Below, one piece after another: positions 9,429 through 17,582 of a DNA stretch of 64,000 nucleotides. The notes beneath the pieces were generated by a model, which searched no databases, was not told where the DNA came from, and saw only the letters and a program-made list of their open reading frames with translations. Each line of letters begins with the position of its first letter. The first letter of the stretch is position 1. The DNA is from Kibdelosporangium sp. MJ126-NF4 (GTDB taxonomy: Bacteria > Actinomycetota > Actinomycetes > Mycobacteriales > Pseudonocardiaceae), in contig NZ_CDME01000016.1 of NCBI RefSeq assembly GCF_000826545.1, positions 124,001 through 188,000 on the forward strand. Direction: 5' to 3'. The position numbers and the translations under genes are program-made.

Positions 9429-9504
9429 TAGAGCCTAAAGTCATCAGTCCGGCGAAGTCTTCCGGCACTGTCGGTAACCGGCACGGCCGAGCAGGATCAA
9501 CCGT

Positions 9505-10080
9505 GTGGCTACGAACTTGGTCAACTACCTCGACGCCCTGGTGCCGGCGGCGGTCAACGGCGACCCCGAAGCGGTCGGCCGTCTGTTGACGACGATCAGG
9601 CCCATGGTCGTGCGATATTGCCGCGCCCGCGTCGGCCGAGGTGAACGCGCCTACGCCTCGGCCGACGACATCGCGCAGGAGGCCTGCCTGGCGGTGCTCA
9701 CGGCACTGCCACGTTACGAATTCCAAGGACGCCCCTTCTTGGCGTTCGTGTACGGCATCACCGCCCACAAAGTCGCCGACGCCCACCGCGCCGTTGCTCG
9801 TAACCGTGAGCAACCGGTCGCGGACATTCCCGACTCACACGAGGTCGAGGCGAGCCCGATGCAGCACGTCCTGCAGGGCGAGTCCGCCAAGCAGCTCAAT
9901 CACATCCTGAGCAGGTTGCCGGACCGACAACGCGACATCCTCGTGCTGAGGATCGTCGTCGGACTGTCCGCAGAGGAGACAGCGGCGGCCGTCGGCTCAA
10001 CGCCGGGCGCCGTCCGCGTCGCACAACACAGGGCGTTGGCGCGCCTGCGGCGAACAGTGAACATCGCGGAACTTGTCTAG
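9505..10080 (+). CDS. sigD: RNA polymerase sigma factor SigD (ECF type)
   Basis: A 191-residue ECF sigma factor. Region 2 reads IRPMVVRYCRARVG...SADDIAQEACLAVLTALPRY and the conserved GRPFLAFVYGITAHKVADAHR block follows. Region 4 is LPDRQRDILVLRIVVGLSAEETAAAVGSTPGAVRVAQHRALARLR. These blocks match what I recall of mycobacterial SigD closely, including the exact GLSAEETAAAVGST helix. SigD is normally held by the membrane anti-sigma RsdA, which is not next to it here. It starts at GTG 9505; a GTG two bases upstream is out of frame. Confidence 0.9.
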   Translation: MATNLVNYLDALVPAAVNGDPEAVGRLLTTIRPMVVRYCRARVGRGERAYASADDIAQEACLAVLTALPRYEFQGRPFLAFVYGITAHKVADAHRAVARNREQPVADIPDSHEVEASPMQHVLQGESAKQLNHILSRLPDRQRDILVLRIVVGLSAEETAAAVGSTPGAVRVAQHRALARLRRTVNIAELV

Positions 10081-10116
10081 CGCTTGTGCTCGGTCGACGC
10101 GGGCCTGGGGCAGGAT

Positions 10117-10341
10117 TCAGGGCCTGTCCGCCACCAGGCGCGCCTTCTCGCCGTCGACCGCGACGACGTCGCCGTGCCGCAGCTGCCTGCCGCGGCGCAC
10201 CTCGACCTCGTCGTTGACCAGGACATCCTGGGCCTCGATCAGGTCCTTCGCATGCCCGCCGTCCTCAGCCAGACCGGCGAGCTTGAGAAACTGGCCGAGC
10301 CTGATCGACTCGTCGCGGATCGAAACCTCACGGATGCTCAT
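10117..10341 (-). CDS. S4-domain RNA-binding protein
   Basis: A 74-residue single-domain S4 protein (YaaA/RlbA-like). It reads IRLGQFLKLAGLAEDGGHAKDLIEAQDVLVNDEVEVRRGRQLRHGDVV, the alpha-L fold that binds structured RNA. The start is ATG 10341. It lies 22 bp after the glutamate-cysteine ligase stop on the same strand and converges with sigD. Stand-alone S4 proteins act in ribosome or RNA metabolism; the partner here is unknown. Confidence 0.85.
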   Translation of the reverse strand: MSIREVSIRDESIRLGQFLKLAGLAEDGGHAKDLIEAQDVLVNDEVEVRRGRQLRHGDVVAVDGEKARLVADRP

Positions 10342-10363
10342 CGGGCACAAGCCTACTGTCCGG

Positions 10364-11521
10364 TCACACCGACCGTGTCTGGGCGCCGAGGAACCGCACC
10401 ACGCCACCCAACGAGCCGGACCTGGCGAAAGCCGCGCGTTGGCGGGCGGCACCACACCCGTCCAGCACCAGACGTGCCAGCGACTCGTCGACCAGGTCGT
10501 AGTCGCCGGACATCTCCAGCGCCGGACGTATCCAGCGCACCAACGCCCCCGCCAGGTCGGCGGCCGGAGCCAGGTCACCGGTCACGAGGTCGACGCCGAG
10601 ACCTTCCAACCCGTCCCTGGCAGCGCGCCACAACGCCGGGCGCAGGAGATGTTGGGGAACGGCGGGGCCTCGCGCTCCCGAAGCCAGCGCGGTCGCCGCG
10701 ATCCCCCGCACGAGAGCGGCGAGCAGGACCGCGTCGTCCACAGTCGGGGCGACATCACTGACTCGCAGTTCGATCGTCGGCTGATGGGCGGACAGCCGTA
10801 CGTCCCAGTAGAGCATGCCGATGTCCATCGCCGCGCCGCTGGCGACGACCTGGTCACGGGCCGCGTAGTAGTCCGTCGCGGACTCGAACCACGGCGGCGC
10901 ACCCGCTGACGGCCAACGGCTCCACATCACATACCGCCAACTCGCGTAACCGGTGTCCGTGTTGTTGGAGTACGGCGAGTTGGCGCCGATGGCGAGCAAC
11001 GTGGGCAACCAGTAACGAAGGTGGTTGCACACCACGATTCTGGCCTCGTCGTTCGGCAGACCGACGTGCACGTGGCACCCGCACACAGGCAGATCGCCGA
11101 TCAGCGCGCGGAATTCGCGAGTGATCCGGTGGTACCGCGGCAGCGGCGTCAGCGCGTTCGGCGTCCCGTCGTTCGTGGCCTCCAGCACCGGTGTCCCGGA
11201 GGCGACGAGCCACGCACCGTGCCGCATGGCCTCGTCCGCCAGCACACGGCGGGCGTCGCTGAGCTGCGCGTGCAGTTCGGTCATCGTCAGGCAGACGCCA
11301 CTGGCCGATTCCACTTGGCTCAACGCGATTTCCGCCTGCAGGTCGTGATCAAGGCCACCGACGTCCGACAGGACCTCCGGAGCGCGGTCGACCAGCCGGC
11401 CCGACTCGACGTCGACCAGCAGGAACTCCTCCTCAACGCCCACCGTCAGCTGATCCACCGCGACGGCGGTCAGCAGGAAATCCCGGGTGCCGAGCTGGGC
11501 TTCGCTCACGCCTGCCTCCAT
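10364..11521 (-). CDS. YbdK-type carboxylate-amine / glutamate-cysteine ligase
   Basis: A 385-residue member of the ATP-dependent carboxylate-amine ligase family (GCS2). It has LTVGVEEEFLLVD near the N-terminus, DLQAEIALSQVESASGVC, CGCHVHVGLP (substrate site) and NSPYSNNTDTGYASWR. Members join glutamate to cysteine or a similar amine. In an actinobacterium this could feed ergothioneine or another minor thiol rather than mycothiol. The ATG at 11521 is preferred; a GTG at 11620 would extend the protein by 33 poorly conserved residues. It is divergent from an ECF sigma gene. Confidence 0.85.
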   Translation of the reverse strand: MEAGVSEAQLGTRDFLLTAVAVDQLTVGVEEEFLLVDVESGRLVDRAPEVLSDVGGLDHDLQAEIALSQVESASGVCLTMTELHAQLSDARRVLADEAMRHGAWLVASGTPVLEATNDGTPNALTPLPRYHRITREFRALIGDLPVCGCHVHVGLPNDEARIVVCNHLRYWLPTLLAIGANSPYSNNTDTGYASWRYVMWSRWPSAGAPPWFESATDYYAARDQVVASGAAMDIGMLYWDVRLSAHQPTIELRVSDVAPTVDDAVLLAALVRGIAATALASGARGPAVPQHLLRPALWRAARDGLEGLGVDLVTGDLAPAADLAGALVRWIRPALEMSGDYDLVDESLARLVLDGCGAARQRAAFARSGSLGGVVRFLGAQTRSV

Positions 11522-11642
11522 GACGGCCGTCCTGCCTCCGACACTAGGAGCAGGCACCGCCACACCGCATGCGGCGTTGGGCTGAACCAACTGGGAGTTT
11601 CGGGTATGCAACGTTGTCACCCGCTCAGGACATTAAAGGGAT

Positions 11643-12245
11643 GTGACCACCAAGAGCCTCCAGGCTGATCCGCACGCGGATACGCACGGCGACGCTGCGC
11701 TGTGGCAACGGGCCGCTTCAGGCAACAAGGCGGCGTTCGGCGAACTGTTCGAGCGGCACGCACAAGCCGTGTGGAACCACGCGTTCCGACTGACCGGGTC
11801 GTGGTCACTGGCCGAAGATCTGACGTCGATGACGTTCCTGACCGGATGGCGCAAGCTGCACGAGGTGACGCTGATCCGCGACAGCGCGTTGCCGTGGCTG
11901 TACGCGGTCGCGGGGAATCTCGCACGCACGGAGTTCCGCAGCGCCGGACGGTTCACACGGTTGCTGCGCCGGATCCCGGCCGCCGAGACGACCGAGGACC
12001 ACGCGGAGTCCGTTGTCGAGAAGGTCGACGGTGAGGGCCGGATGCGTGTGCTGCTCGCGGCGATCGCGAAGCTGCCGAAGGCGGAGCGCCAGGCGGTGGA
12101 GCTGTGCCTTGTCGGGGAGGTCCCGGTCGCCGAGGCGGCCGAACTGCTCGGCATCGAGGAGGTCAGCATCCGTTCCCGTATCTCCAGAGCCAGATCGCGT
12201 CTGCGCCGCGTGCTGGGAGATGACCTGATGGAGGCAACGTCGTGA
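11643..12245 (+). CDS. ECF-subfamily RNA polymerase sigma factor
   Basis: A 200-residue sigma factor. Region 2 contains FERHAQAVWNHAFRLTGSWSLAEDLTSMTFLTGWRKL. Region 4 contains LPKAERQAVELCLVGEVPVAEAAELLGIEEVSIRSRISRARSRLR. The GTG start at 11643 follows AAAGGGAT. The gene ends inside the start of the next gene (GTGA overlap at 12242-12245), so the two are co-translated. That neighbour has one TM helix and may be its anti-sigma partner. The regulon is unknown. Confidence 0.9.
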   Translation: MTTKSLQADPHADTHGDAALWQRAASGNKAAFGELFERHAQAVWNHAFRLTGSWSLAEDLTSMTFLTGWRKLHEVTLIRDSALPWLYAVAGNLARTEFRSAGRFTRLLRRIPAAETTEDHAESVVEKVDGEGRMRVLLAAIAKLPKAERQAVELCLVGEVPVAEAAELLGIEEVSIRSRISRARSRLRRVLGDDLMEATS

Positions 12246-12955
12246 AGCACCAGACCATGCCACCACGGCGGGAACTGCCGTCCAACGTCCGCGATCGGTT
12301 GCGCCGCAGGCTGTGGAGCGAACTGGACCGGCCGACGGAGCCCCGGCGCAACCGGTTGCGAATACCGGTCTTCGCCGCCGCGTGCGCGGCGGCGGTACTC
12401 GTCGCCGGTTCGGTTGTGTTCGCGCAGAACGCTTCCCAAGCACCGGAACAAATGCAGGCGTCGATGGACCTCGATCCCGCGCCGTCGGCCGCCGACGCCC
12501 AGCTGGATCGTTGCCACAAGGCTGTCTACGGCATCGAGACATCGCCGCTCCGTGCACTGTGGACAGCAGCTGGCAGCTCGACGGTCGACGGGACCACCCT
12601 CACCGCGTTCCGCGCCACGGGAACCCCGATGTTCTGCGAGACAACGGAGAGGACCGTGATTCTCAACAATCCCCTCGCCGATCCCGGCAAGGCGGGAACG
12701 TCGAAAACCAGCCTGCTGATGGCCACCGCGAACGGAAGTGTCGCGGGAGTGGTGGACCCGACGTGGGACTCGTTCCAAGTGCGGGTGACCGTGGCACCGG
12801 ACAAGGTCGTGACCGCCGAACCGGTGGTGGCCGACGGGCTTTTCGTCGCCCACGTGAACGCGACCGTCGGCCCGGAGACCAGAATCGAGGCCGTCCGCGG
12901 CTCCGCGTACACGTTCAGCAACGTCCCCATGGGCACCGTGATGAGGAAGAACTAG
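12242..12955 (+). CDS. One-TM protein coupled to ECF sigma (possible anti-sigma)
   Basis: A 237-residue protein with a basic N-terminal stretch (about 1-38, RELPSNVRDRLRRRLWSELDRP), one TM helix (about 40-62, PVFAAACAAAVLVAGSVVF) and an extracytoplasmic domain of about 175 residues with two cysteines (DRCHKAV, MFCETTE). I see no HxxxCxxC zinc motif, so it is not a classic ZAS anti-sigma factor. Its position and topology still fit a membrane regulator of the sigma factor. Its TAG stop falls in the CTAG at the left edge of a MITE-like element. The function is inferred only from context. Confidence 0.75.
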   Translation: MKHQTMPPRRELPSNVRDRLRRRLWSELDRPTEPRRNRLRIPVFAAACAAAVLVAGSVVFAQNASQAPEQMQASMDLDPAPSAADAQLDRCHKAVYGIETSPLRALWTAAGSSTVDGTTLTAFRATGTPMFCETTERTVILNNPLADPGKAGTSKTSLLMATANGSVAGVVDPTWDSFQVRVTVAPDKVVTAEPVVADGLFVAHVNATVGPETRIEAVRGSAYTFSNVPMGTVMRKN

Positions 12956-13143
12956 GTCGTGTCTCGAAGTCCCCGTTCGATGAGAGTCTGCCCCGGCCGG
13001 AGGCCGGAGTCGGGCCTCAGTGGGGCGGTTCCTGGCGCCGCCGCGGGGACGGCGCGAATACTGGTTGTCTTTGGCTGTTCCCGCGGTGGCGCCAGGGACC
13101 GCATCCGGCCCGGCTATCGCGGACGGGGGCTTTGAGACACGGC
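12956..13143. mobile_element. MITE-like element A (188 bp, CTAG-flanked)
   Basis: The ends are imperfect terminal inverted repeats. The left one begins GTCGTGTCTCGAAG (12956-12979). The right one, read inward, begins GCCGTGTCTCAAAG (13143-13120). 20 of 24 positions match and all four differences are transitions. Both sides are flanked by CTAG (12952-12955 and 13144-13147), which reads as a 4-bp target duplication. There is no transposase inside. The left CTAG contains the stop of the sigma partner gene, and the right CTAG, on the other strand, the stop of priA. CTAG fits the YTAR target described for IS5-type elements; that affiliation is inference. Confidence 0.65.
12977..13064. repeat. 88-bp dispersed repeat, copy 1
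   Basis: This stretch matches 54552-54639 at 80 of 88 positions without gaps. The first 39 bases are identical. It contains a CCGGCC-GGA-GGCCGG hairpin. Here it lies inside MITE-like element A, but the other copy has no such ends, so it is a separate repeat. Confidence 0.8.
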
Positions 13144-15141
13144 CTAGACAAGTTCCAGTGGGTCGAGCCGGACGCGGAGGGATTCCGGTTCTTTGCGCGC
13201 TGTTCGTTCCTTCTGTGCGACGGTGAGCGCCGCCGCCAGCGCACGGCCGTCCGCGCGCGGTGTGCGGACCAACGCGCGCTCGCTTTTCTCACTGATCGGG
13301 ACAGGCCCGAGGATCTCGGCGGACTCCGGCAAAGCGACGTGGTCGAGAAACTCCGCCAACGCGTCCGGTGATCCGTCCACCGACGCCATCCGTACCGCGG
13401 GCGGGAAGCCCAACTCGGTGCGTGCGGCCAGTTCCTGGTGCGCGTGCCAGGCGGGATCCCACCGCACCAACGCCTGGACCGGAGCGAAAGAGGAATCCGC
13501 CACCACGATGACTCGCCCGCCATCCCCGCCAGGACGGACAAGCGCGGCAGCGCCCATCCACCGACGCAGCGTCTCCTCAGTGGCACGCAGGTCCGCACGG
13601 CCGAGCAAAGCCCAGCTGTCCAACAGAAGCGCGGCACCATAGCCGCCCTCCGCGACCGGCTCGGCGCCGGGCGTCGAGACCACGAGCGCGGGCGCGTTGG
13701 ACACGGTGGCGAGCACCTCGTCCGCACCCGATGTCCGCACGGGCACCCCGGGGAAGGCGCGGCCGAGCTCCTCAGCAGTTCGTTTCGAGCCAACGACCAC
13801 GGCCCTGAGCCGTCGTGATCCGCAGTTGCCGCAACGGAAAGCAGCCTCAGCGGCACCGCACCACCGGCACGCGGCCGGGCGCGCCACGCCGTCGTCACGT
13901 CCACCTGGCAACGCCAGCGGCCCCGCGCACCTGCGACACCGCGCGGGCGCACGGCACTGCGCACACGCCAACGCGGGCACGTATCCCCGTCGCGGAACCT
14001 GCACCAGAACCGGCGCTCCCGCGGCCAGGGCGGCACGCGCGGCTTCGAAACTGACCGACGGGAGCCTGGCCGCGCGGGCAGCCGGATCCCTGGCGATCTG
14101 GACGTCGGTCTCCCCGATCGCGGTCACCCGTGGCGCGGACTTCCTGACCTCGTCCCTGGCCGCGATGACCTCGTGCGCCCAGCCGGTGTCCAGCAGCAGC
14201 TGCGCCTCCGCCGTCCGGGCGAATCCACCGATCACCATCGCCGCGCCGGTGTGGTACGCCCGGAGCATCAGCACCTCGCGAACGTGCGCGTAGGGCGACC
14301 GCTGGTCGGCGTGCAGATCGTCGCCGTCGTCCCACACGACGACCAGCCCGGGGTCCTTGACCGGCGCGAACGCCGTCGCCCGGGTGCCGAGGACGATCCG
14401 TGCGGAGCCGCGCAGGACGGAAAGCCACCGCTTGTAGCGCGTAGACGGCCCCAGATCGGCCGACAGTGCGACAACGGCCGTCTCGTGGTCCTTGCCCACC
14501 AGGTCAAGACACGCGGCGTGCAAACGGGCCACGTCACGGTAGTCGGGCACGACCATGACCACGCCCCGGCCGGTCGCCGCCACCGTGACCGCCAGTTCCG
14601 CCAGCCGACGAGGCCAGTCGTCGTCCGGCAACGACTGCCACACGGCGTGCGCGTTGCGACCGGCCTTGAGCGCGTCCAGGAACGCCGGTCCGCGCGGGTA
14701 TCTCCCCCAGCCGGTCTCGGCAGGCGGGTCGAGCTCGACCGGGTCCGGCGACGGCGCCGATTCGGCACGGGCGTGCCGTGGCGGGATGGCCAGCCGCAGG
14801 ACGTCGATCATCGCGCCCGCGTACCGGTCGGCCACTGCCCTGGCCAGCTGGGCGATCTGCGGCGCGAGCACCGGCTCCGGCGAGACGACCTTCTCCAGGA
14901 ACATCGGCTTGGGGTGCTCGGACTCGGCGGCACGCTCGACCACGTAGGCGTCCACGAGCCTGCCGGAGAACCGCACCCGGACCCGGCAGCCGGGGACCAC
15001 TTGCTCGTCCAGCTGCTCCGGGATCAGGTAGTCGAATGGCTTGTCCAGGTGCGCCAGCGGCACGTCGACGTAGACACGGGCAACCGGAAGGGCGGCAGCC
15101 GGGTGCCGTTCGCCCTTGTTTCGGTTACCTGCGTTGACCAC
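13144..15141 (-). CDS. priA: Primosomal protein N' (PriA), helicase motifs lost
   Basis: A 665-residue replication-restart protein. The N-terminal 3'-DNA-binding domain reads ARVYVDVPLAHLDKPFDYLIPEQL. Where classical PriA has the Walker A P-loop, this protein has AHAVWQSLPDDDW, and the DEAH box is replaced by VVWDDGDD, so it cannot hydrolyse ATP as a helicase. The zinc-binding cysteines are kept (CAQCRAPARCRRC, CRWCG, CGNCG). This ATPase-dead form is typical of Actinobacteria; it probably acts as a DNA-binding loader. It lies in the conserved metK-priA neighbourhood, but proline dehydrogenase sits between them. Its TAG stop is part of the CTAG bordering MITE-like element A. Confidence 0.93.
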   Translation of the reverse strand: MVNAGNRNKGERHPAAALPVARVYVDVPLAHLDKPFDYLIPEQLDEQVVPGCRVRVRFSGRLVDAYVVERAAESEHPKPMFLEKVVSPEPVLAPQIAQLARAVADRYAGAMIDVLRLAIPPRHARAESAPSPDPVELDPPAETGWGRYPRGPAFLDALKAGRNAHAVWQSLPDDDWPRRLAELAVTVAATGRGVVMVVPDYRDVARLHAACLDLVGKDHETAVVALSADLGPSTRYKRWLSVLRGSARIVLGTRATAFAPVKDPGLVVVWDDGDDLHADQRSPYAHVREVLMLRAYHTGAAMVIGGFARTAEAQLLLDTGWAHEVIAARDEVRKSAPRVTAIGETDVQIARDPAARAARLPSVSFEAARAALAAGAPVLVQVPRRGYVPALACAQCRAPARCRRCAGPLALPGGRDDGVARPAACRWCGAAEAAFRCGNCGSRRLRAVVVGSKRTAEELGRAFPGVPVRTSGADEVLATVSNAPALVVSTPGAEPVAEGGYGAALLLDSWALLGRADLRATEETLRRWMGAAALVRPGGDGGRVIVVADSSFAPVQALVRWDPAWHAHQELAARTELGFPPAVRMASVDGSPDALAEFLDHVALPESAEILGPVPISEKSERALVRTPRADGRALAAALTVAQKERTARKEPESLRVRLDPLELV

Positions 15142-15168
15142 GTCTGAGGTTTACCAGAGGCTCGAACC

Positions 15169-16107
15169 ATGACGATCTCCACCCAGGCCGCACAGGTGTT
15201 GCGCGGACTTGCTCTCGACGAGGACCTCAAGTGGCGGATCCCATCGGATCCGGTGCTCGGGCCACTCGTCCGCAAGGTCGCCCGCCGCTATGTGGCGGGC
15301 GAGAGCCTCCCCGAAGCCCTCGAACGGGTGACCGGGATCCTCGCCGACGGACATCGCGCGAACGCCGAGTACATGGGCGAGAGTTGCCGCGACGCGCAGC
15401 GCGCCGAAGCGGAGACGGCGGTGTTCGTCGACATGGCGAACACCTTGCCGACCGGCTGTTCGGTGTCTCTGGACCTGTCCCACATCGGGCTGGCGATCGA
15501 CGCGGACCTCGCGGTGTCGAACGCGACCGAGATCGCCACCGCGACCGCGAACACAGGCCGGGAAATGGTCATCTCAGCCGAAGGATCCGACCGCACGGAC
15601 GCGGTGCTCGCGGTGCACGAACAGCTGTGCGCAAGGTTCGAGCACGTCGGCGTCACCATCCAGGCACGCCTGCACCGCACCCGTGCCGACCTGGCTCGTC
15701 TGCTCGACCGCCCGGGACGCATCCGGCTGGTCAAGGGCGCGTTCCTGGAAGGCGAGGACGTCGCCCACCCCAGGGAGTCACCCGAACTGGCCACGGCCTA
15801 CCAGCGGTATGCCGAACGGCTCGCCGACTCCGGGCACCTCTGCTCGTTCGCGACCCACGACTGGGAGCTGATCACGCGGATCGACCGGCATCTCGGCGGA
15901 GCCGGGCGACCGGACGCGCCGTGGGAGTTCGAGACGTTGCTCGGCCTCGGCCCCGACCGGCTGGCGGCGATGGCCAAGAACGGCCACCCGACACGGGAGT
16001 ACGTCGTCTTCGGCACCGAGTGGTGGCTGTATGTCTGCAACCGGATCGCCGAGGACCCGCAGCGACTGCTGCAGGCACTGGTCGACGCGGCCTCCCCCGT
16101 GTGCTGA
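15169..16107 (+). CDS. Proline dehydrogenase
   Basis: A 312-residue monofunctional, FAD-dependent PRODH barrel that oxidises proline to pyrroline-5-carboxylate. Diagnostic segments are SLDLSHIGLAID, TIQARLHRTRADL, RIRLVKGAFLEGEDVA, CSFATHDWELI, EFETLLGLG and VFGTEWWLYVCNRIAE. It begins at ATG 15169, 27 bp from the divergent priA start. No P5C dehydrogenase gene is adjacent. It interrupts the usual metK-priA order and lies opposite to both neighbours. Confidence 0.93.
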   Translation: MTISTQAAQVLRGLALDEDLKWRIPSDPVLGPLVRKVARRYVAGESLPEALERVTGILADGHRANAEYMGESCRDAQRAEAETAVFVDMANTLPTGCSVSLDLSHIGLAIDADLAVSNATEIATATANTGREMVISAEGSDRTDAVLAVHEQLCARFEHVGVTIQARLHRTRADLARLLDRPGRIRLVKGAFLEGEDVAHPRESPELATAYQRYAERLADSGHLCSFATHDWELITRIDRHLGGAGRPDAPWEFETLLGLGPDRLAAMAKNGHPTREYVVFGTEWWLYVCNRIAEDPQRLLQALVDAASPVC

Positions 16108-16116
16108 CACCCGCAA

Positions 16117-16262
16117 CCAAGGCGGCCTTCGGTGCGTTTGGCGTACCAAAGGCCACATTGGTTGCACCGAGAGCCCACGCAACGAAGGTGGCCTTCGGTG
16201 CACTCACCGCACCCAAGGTGGCCTTCGGTGCACTCACTGCACCCAAGGTGGCCTTTGTTGCA
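16117..16262. repeat. 30-bp tandem repeat cluster downstream of proline dehydrogenase
   Basis: AAGGTGGCC starts at 16185, 16215 and 16245, giving an exact 30-bp period of the form AAGGTGGCCTTCGGTGCA plus a CTCAC-GCACC tail. A diverged copy starts at 16119 (AAGGCGGCC). A partly inverted one lies near 16146-16166 (AAAGGCCACATTGGTTGCAC). Each unit can fold AAGG/CCTT and GTGC/GCAC hairpins. The stretch is open in several frames, giving cysteine-rich pseudo-peptides, but shows no start signal or codon bias. Confidence 0.8.
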
Positions 16263-16277
16263 TCCCATCTACGCCGA

Positions 16278-16310
16278 AACGGCGCGGGCGCTGTCAGCGC
16301 CCGCGCCGTT
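16278..16310. terminator. Bidirectional terminator between proline dehydrogenase and metK
   Basis: AACGGCGCGGGCGC (16278-16291) and GCGCCCGCGCCGTT (16297-16310) form a perfect 14-bp stem with a TGTCA loop. It lies between two convergent genes and ends 15 bp after the metK stop. Confidence 0.8.
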
Positions 16311-16325
16311 CGTGTGGCTGAACTG

Positions 16326-17531
16326 TCAGAGACCAGCGGCCTGCTTCAACGCGTCCGCGCGGTCGGTGCGCTCCCACGGCAGGTCGAGCTCCGGACGACC
16401 GAAGTGACCGTACGCGGCGGTCGGCGCGTAGATCGGCCGCAGCAGGTCGAGGTCGCGGATGATCGCGGCCGGGCGCAGGTCGAACACCTGCGAGATGGCT
16501 TCCTGGATCTTGGTCGGGTCGACGACCTCGGTGCCGAAGGTCTCCACGAAGAGACCGACCGGGGCGGCCTTGCCGATCGCGTACGCCACCTGGACCTCGA
16601 CGCGCGTGGCCAAGCCCGCCGCCACCGCGTTCTTGGCGACCCACCGCATCGCGTACGCCGCGGAGCGGTCCACCTTCGACGGGTCCTTGCCGGAGAACGC
16701 GCCACCACCGTGCCGCGCCATACCGCCATAGGTGTCCACGATGATCTTGCGGCCGGTCAGGCCCGCGTCGCCCATCGGACCGCCGATCACGAACCGGCCG
16801 GTCGGGTTGACCAGCAGGCGCACGTTCGACGTGTCCAGAGTCAGGTCCTCGAACTCCGGCACCATGACCTGCTCGCGGATGTCGACGCCGAGCAGGCGCT
16901 CCAGGTCGATGCCGTCGGCGTGCTGCGAGGACACCACGACGGTGTCCAGCCGCACGGCCTGGTCACCGGCGTACTCGATGGTCACCTGGGTCTTGCCGTC
17001 CGGGCGCAGGTACGGCAGCACGCCGTCCTTGCGGACCTTGGTCAGTCGTTTGGAGAGCCGATGCGCGAGCGCGATCGGCAAGGGCATCAGCTCAGGCGTG
17101 TCGTTGCACGCGTAGCCGAACATCAGGCCCTGGTCACCGGCACCCTGACGGTCGATCTCGTCGTCGGCGGACTCGACACGGGACTCGTAGGCGGTGTCCA
17201 CGCCCTGTGCGATGTCCGGCGACTGCGACCCGATGGCGATGTTCACGCCACACGAGTTGCCGTCGAAACCCTTGGCCGACGAGTCGTAGCCGATCTCGAG
17301 GATCTTCTCCCGCACGATGGCCGGGATGTCCGCGTACGCCTCGGTGGTCACCTCACCGGCGACGTGCACCTGGCCGGTGGTCACCATCGTCTCGACGGCG
17401 ACGCGGCTTCGTGGGTCTTTGCGCAGCAGGGCATCCAGGATCGAGTCGCTGATCGCGTCGCAGATCTTGTCGGGGTGCCCCTCCGTGACCGACTCCGACG
17501 TGAACAGCCGGCTGGCCTTGTTTGTCGCCAT
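16326..17531 (-). CDS. metK: S-adenosylmethionine synthetase
   Basis: A 401-residue methionine adenosyltransferase that makes SAM from methionine and ATP. Signatures are [33 protein letters not shown] (methionine/ATP site) and [19 protein letters not shown] (triphosphate loop). It begins at ATG 17531, 51 bp after coaBC on the same strand, and closes the mihF-gmk-rpoZ-coaBC-metK run. The short spacer leaves no room for a SAM riboswitch. Confidence 0.98.
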   Translation of the reverse strand: MATNKASRLFTSESVTEGHPDKICDAISDSILDALLRKDPRSRVAVETMVTTGQVHVAGEVTTEAYADIPAIVREKILEIGYDSSAKGFDGNSCGVNIAIGSQSPDIAQGVDTAYESRVESADDEIDRQGAGDQGLMFGYACNDTPELMPLPIALAHRLSKRLTKVRKDGVLPYLRPDGKTQVTIEYAGDQAVRLDTVVVSSQHADGIDLERLLGVDIREQVMVPEFEDLTLDTSNVRLLVNPTGRFVIGGPMGDAGLTGRKIIVDTYGGMARHGGGAFSGKDPSKVDRSAAYAMRWVAKNAVAAGLATRVEVQVAYAIGKAAPVGLFVETFGTEVVDPTKIQEAISQVFDLRPAAIIRDLDLLRPIYAPTAAYGHFGRPELDLPWERTDRADALKQAAGL

Positions 17532-17582
17532 TACCCCTCACTTCATCACGGATGAGCTGCGTGTCTCAGACTACTTAAGGAT

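Noticed and set aside
16117..16262. CRISPR array
   Set aside because: Units are tandem without unique spacers of constant length, there are too few, and no cas gene is present.
15798..16268. Cysteine-rich repetitive reading frame (LGCxECTEGH units) on the minus strand
   Set aside because: It is the translation of the 30-bp DNA repeats, runs into the 3' part of proline dehydrogenase on the other strand, and has no ribosome site.
17532..17582. SAM riboswitch before metK
   Set aside because: Only 51 bp separate coaBC from metK, too short for any SAM aptamer, and no conserved core is visible.
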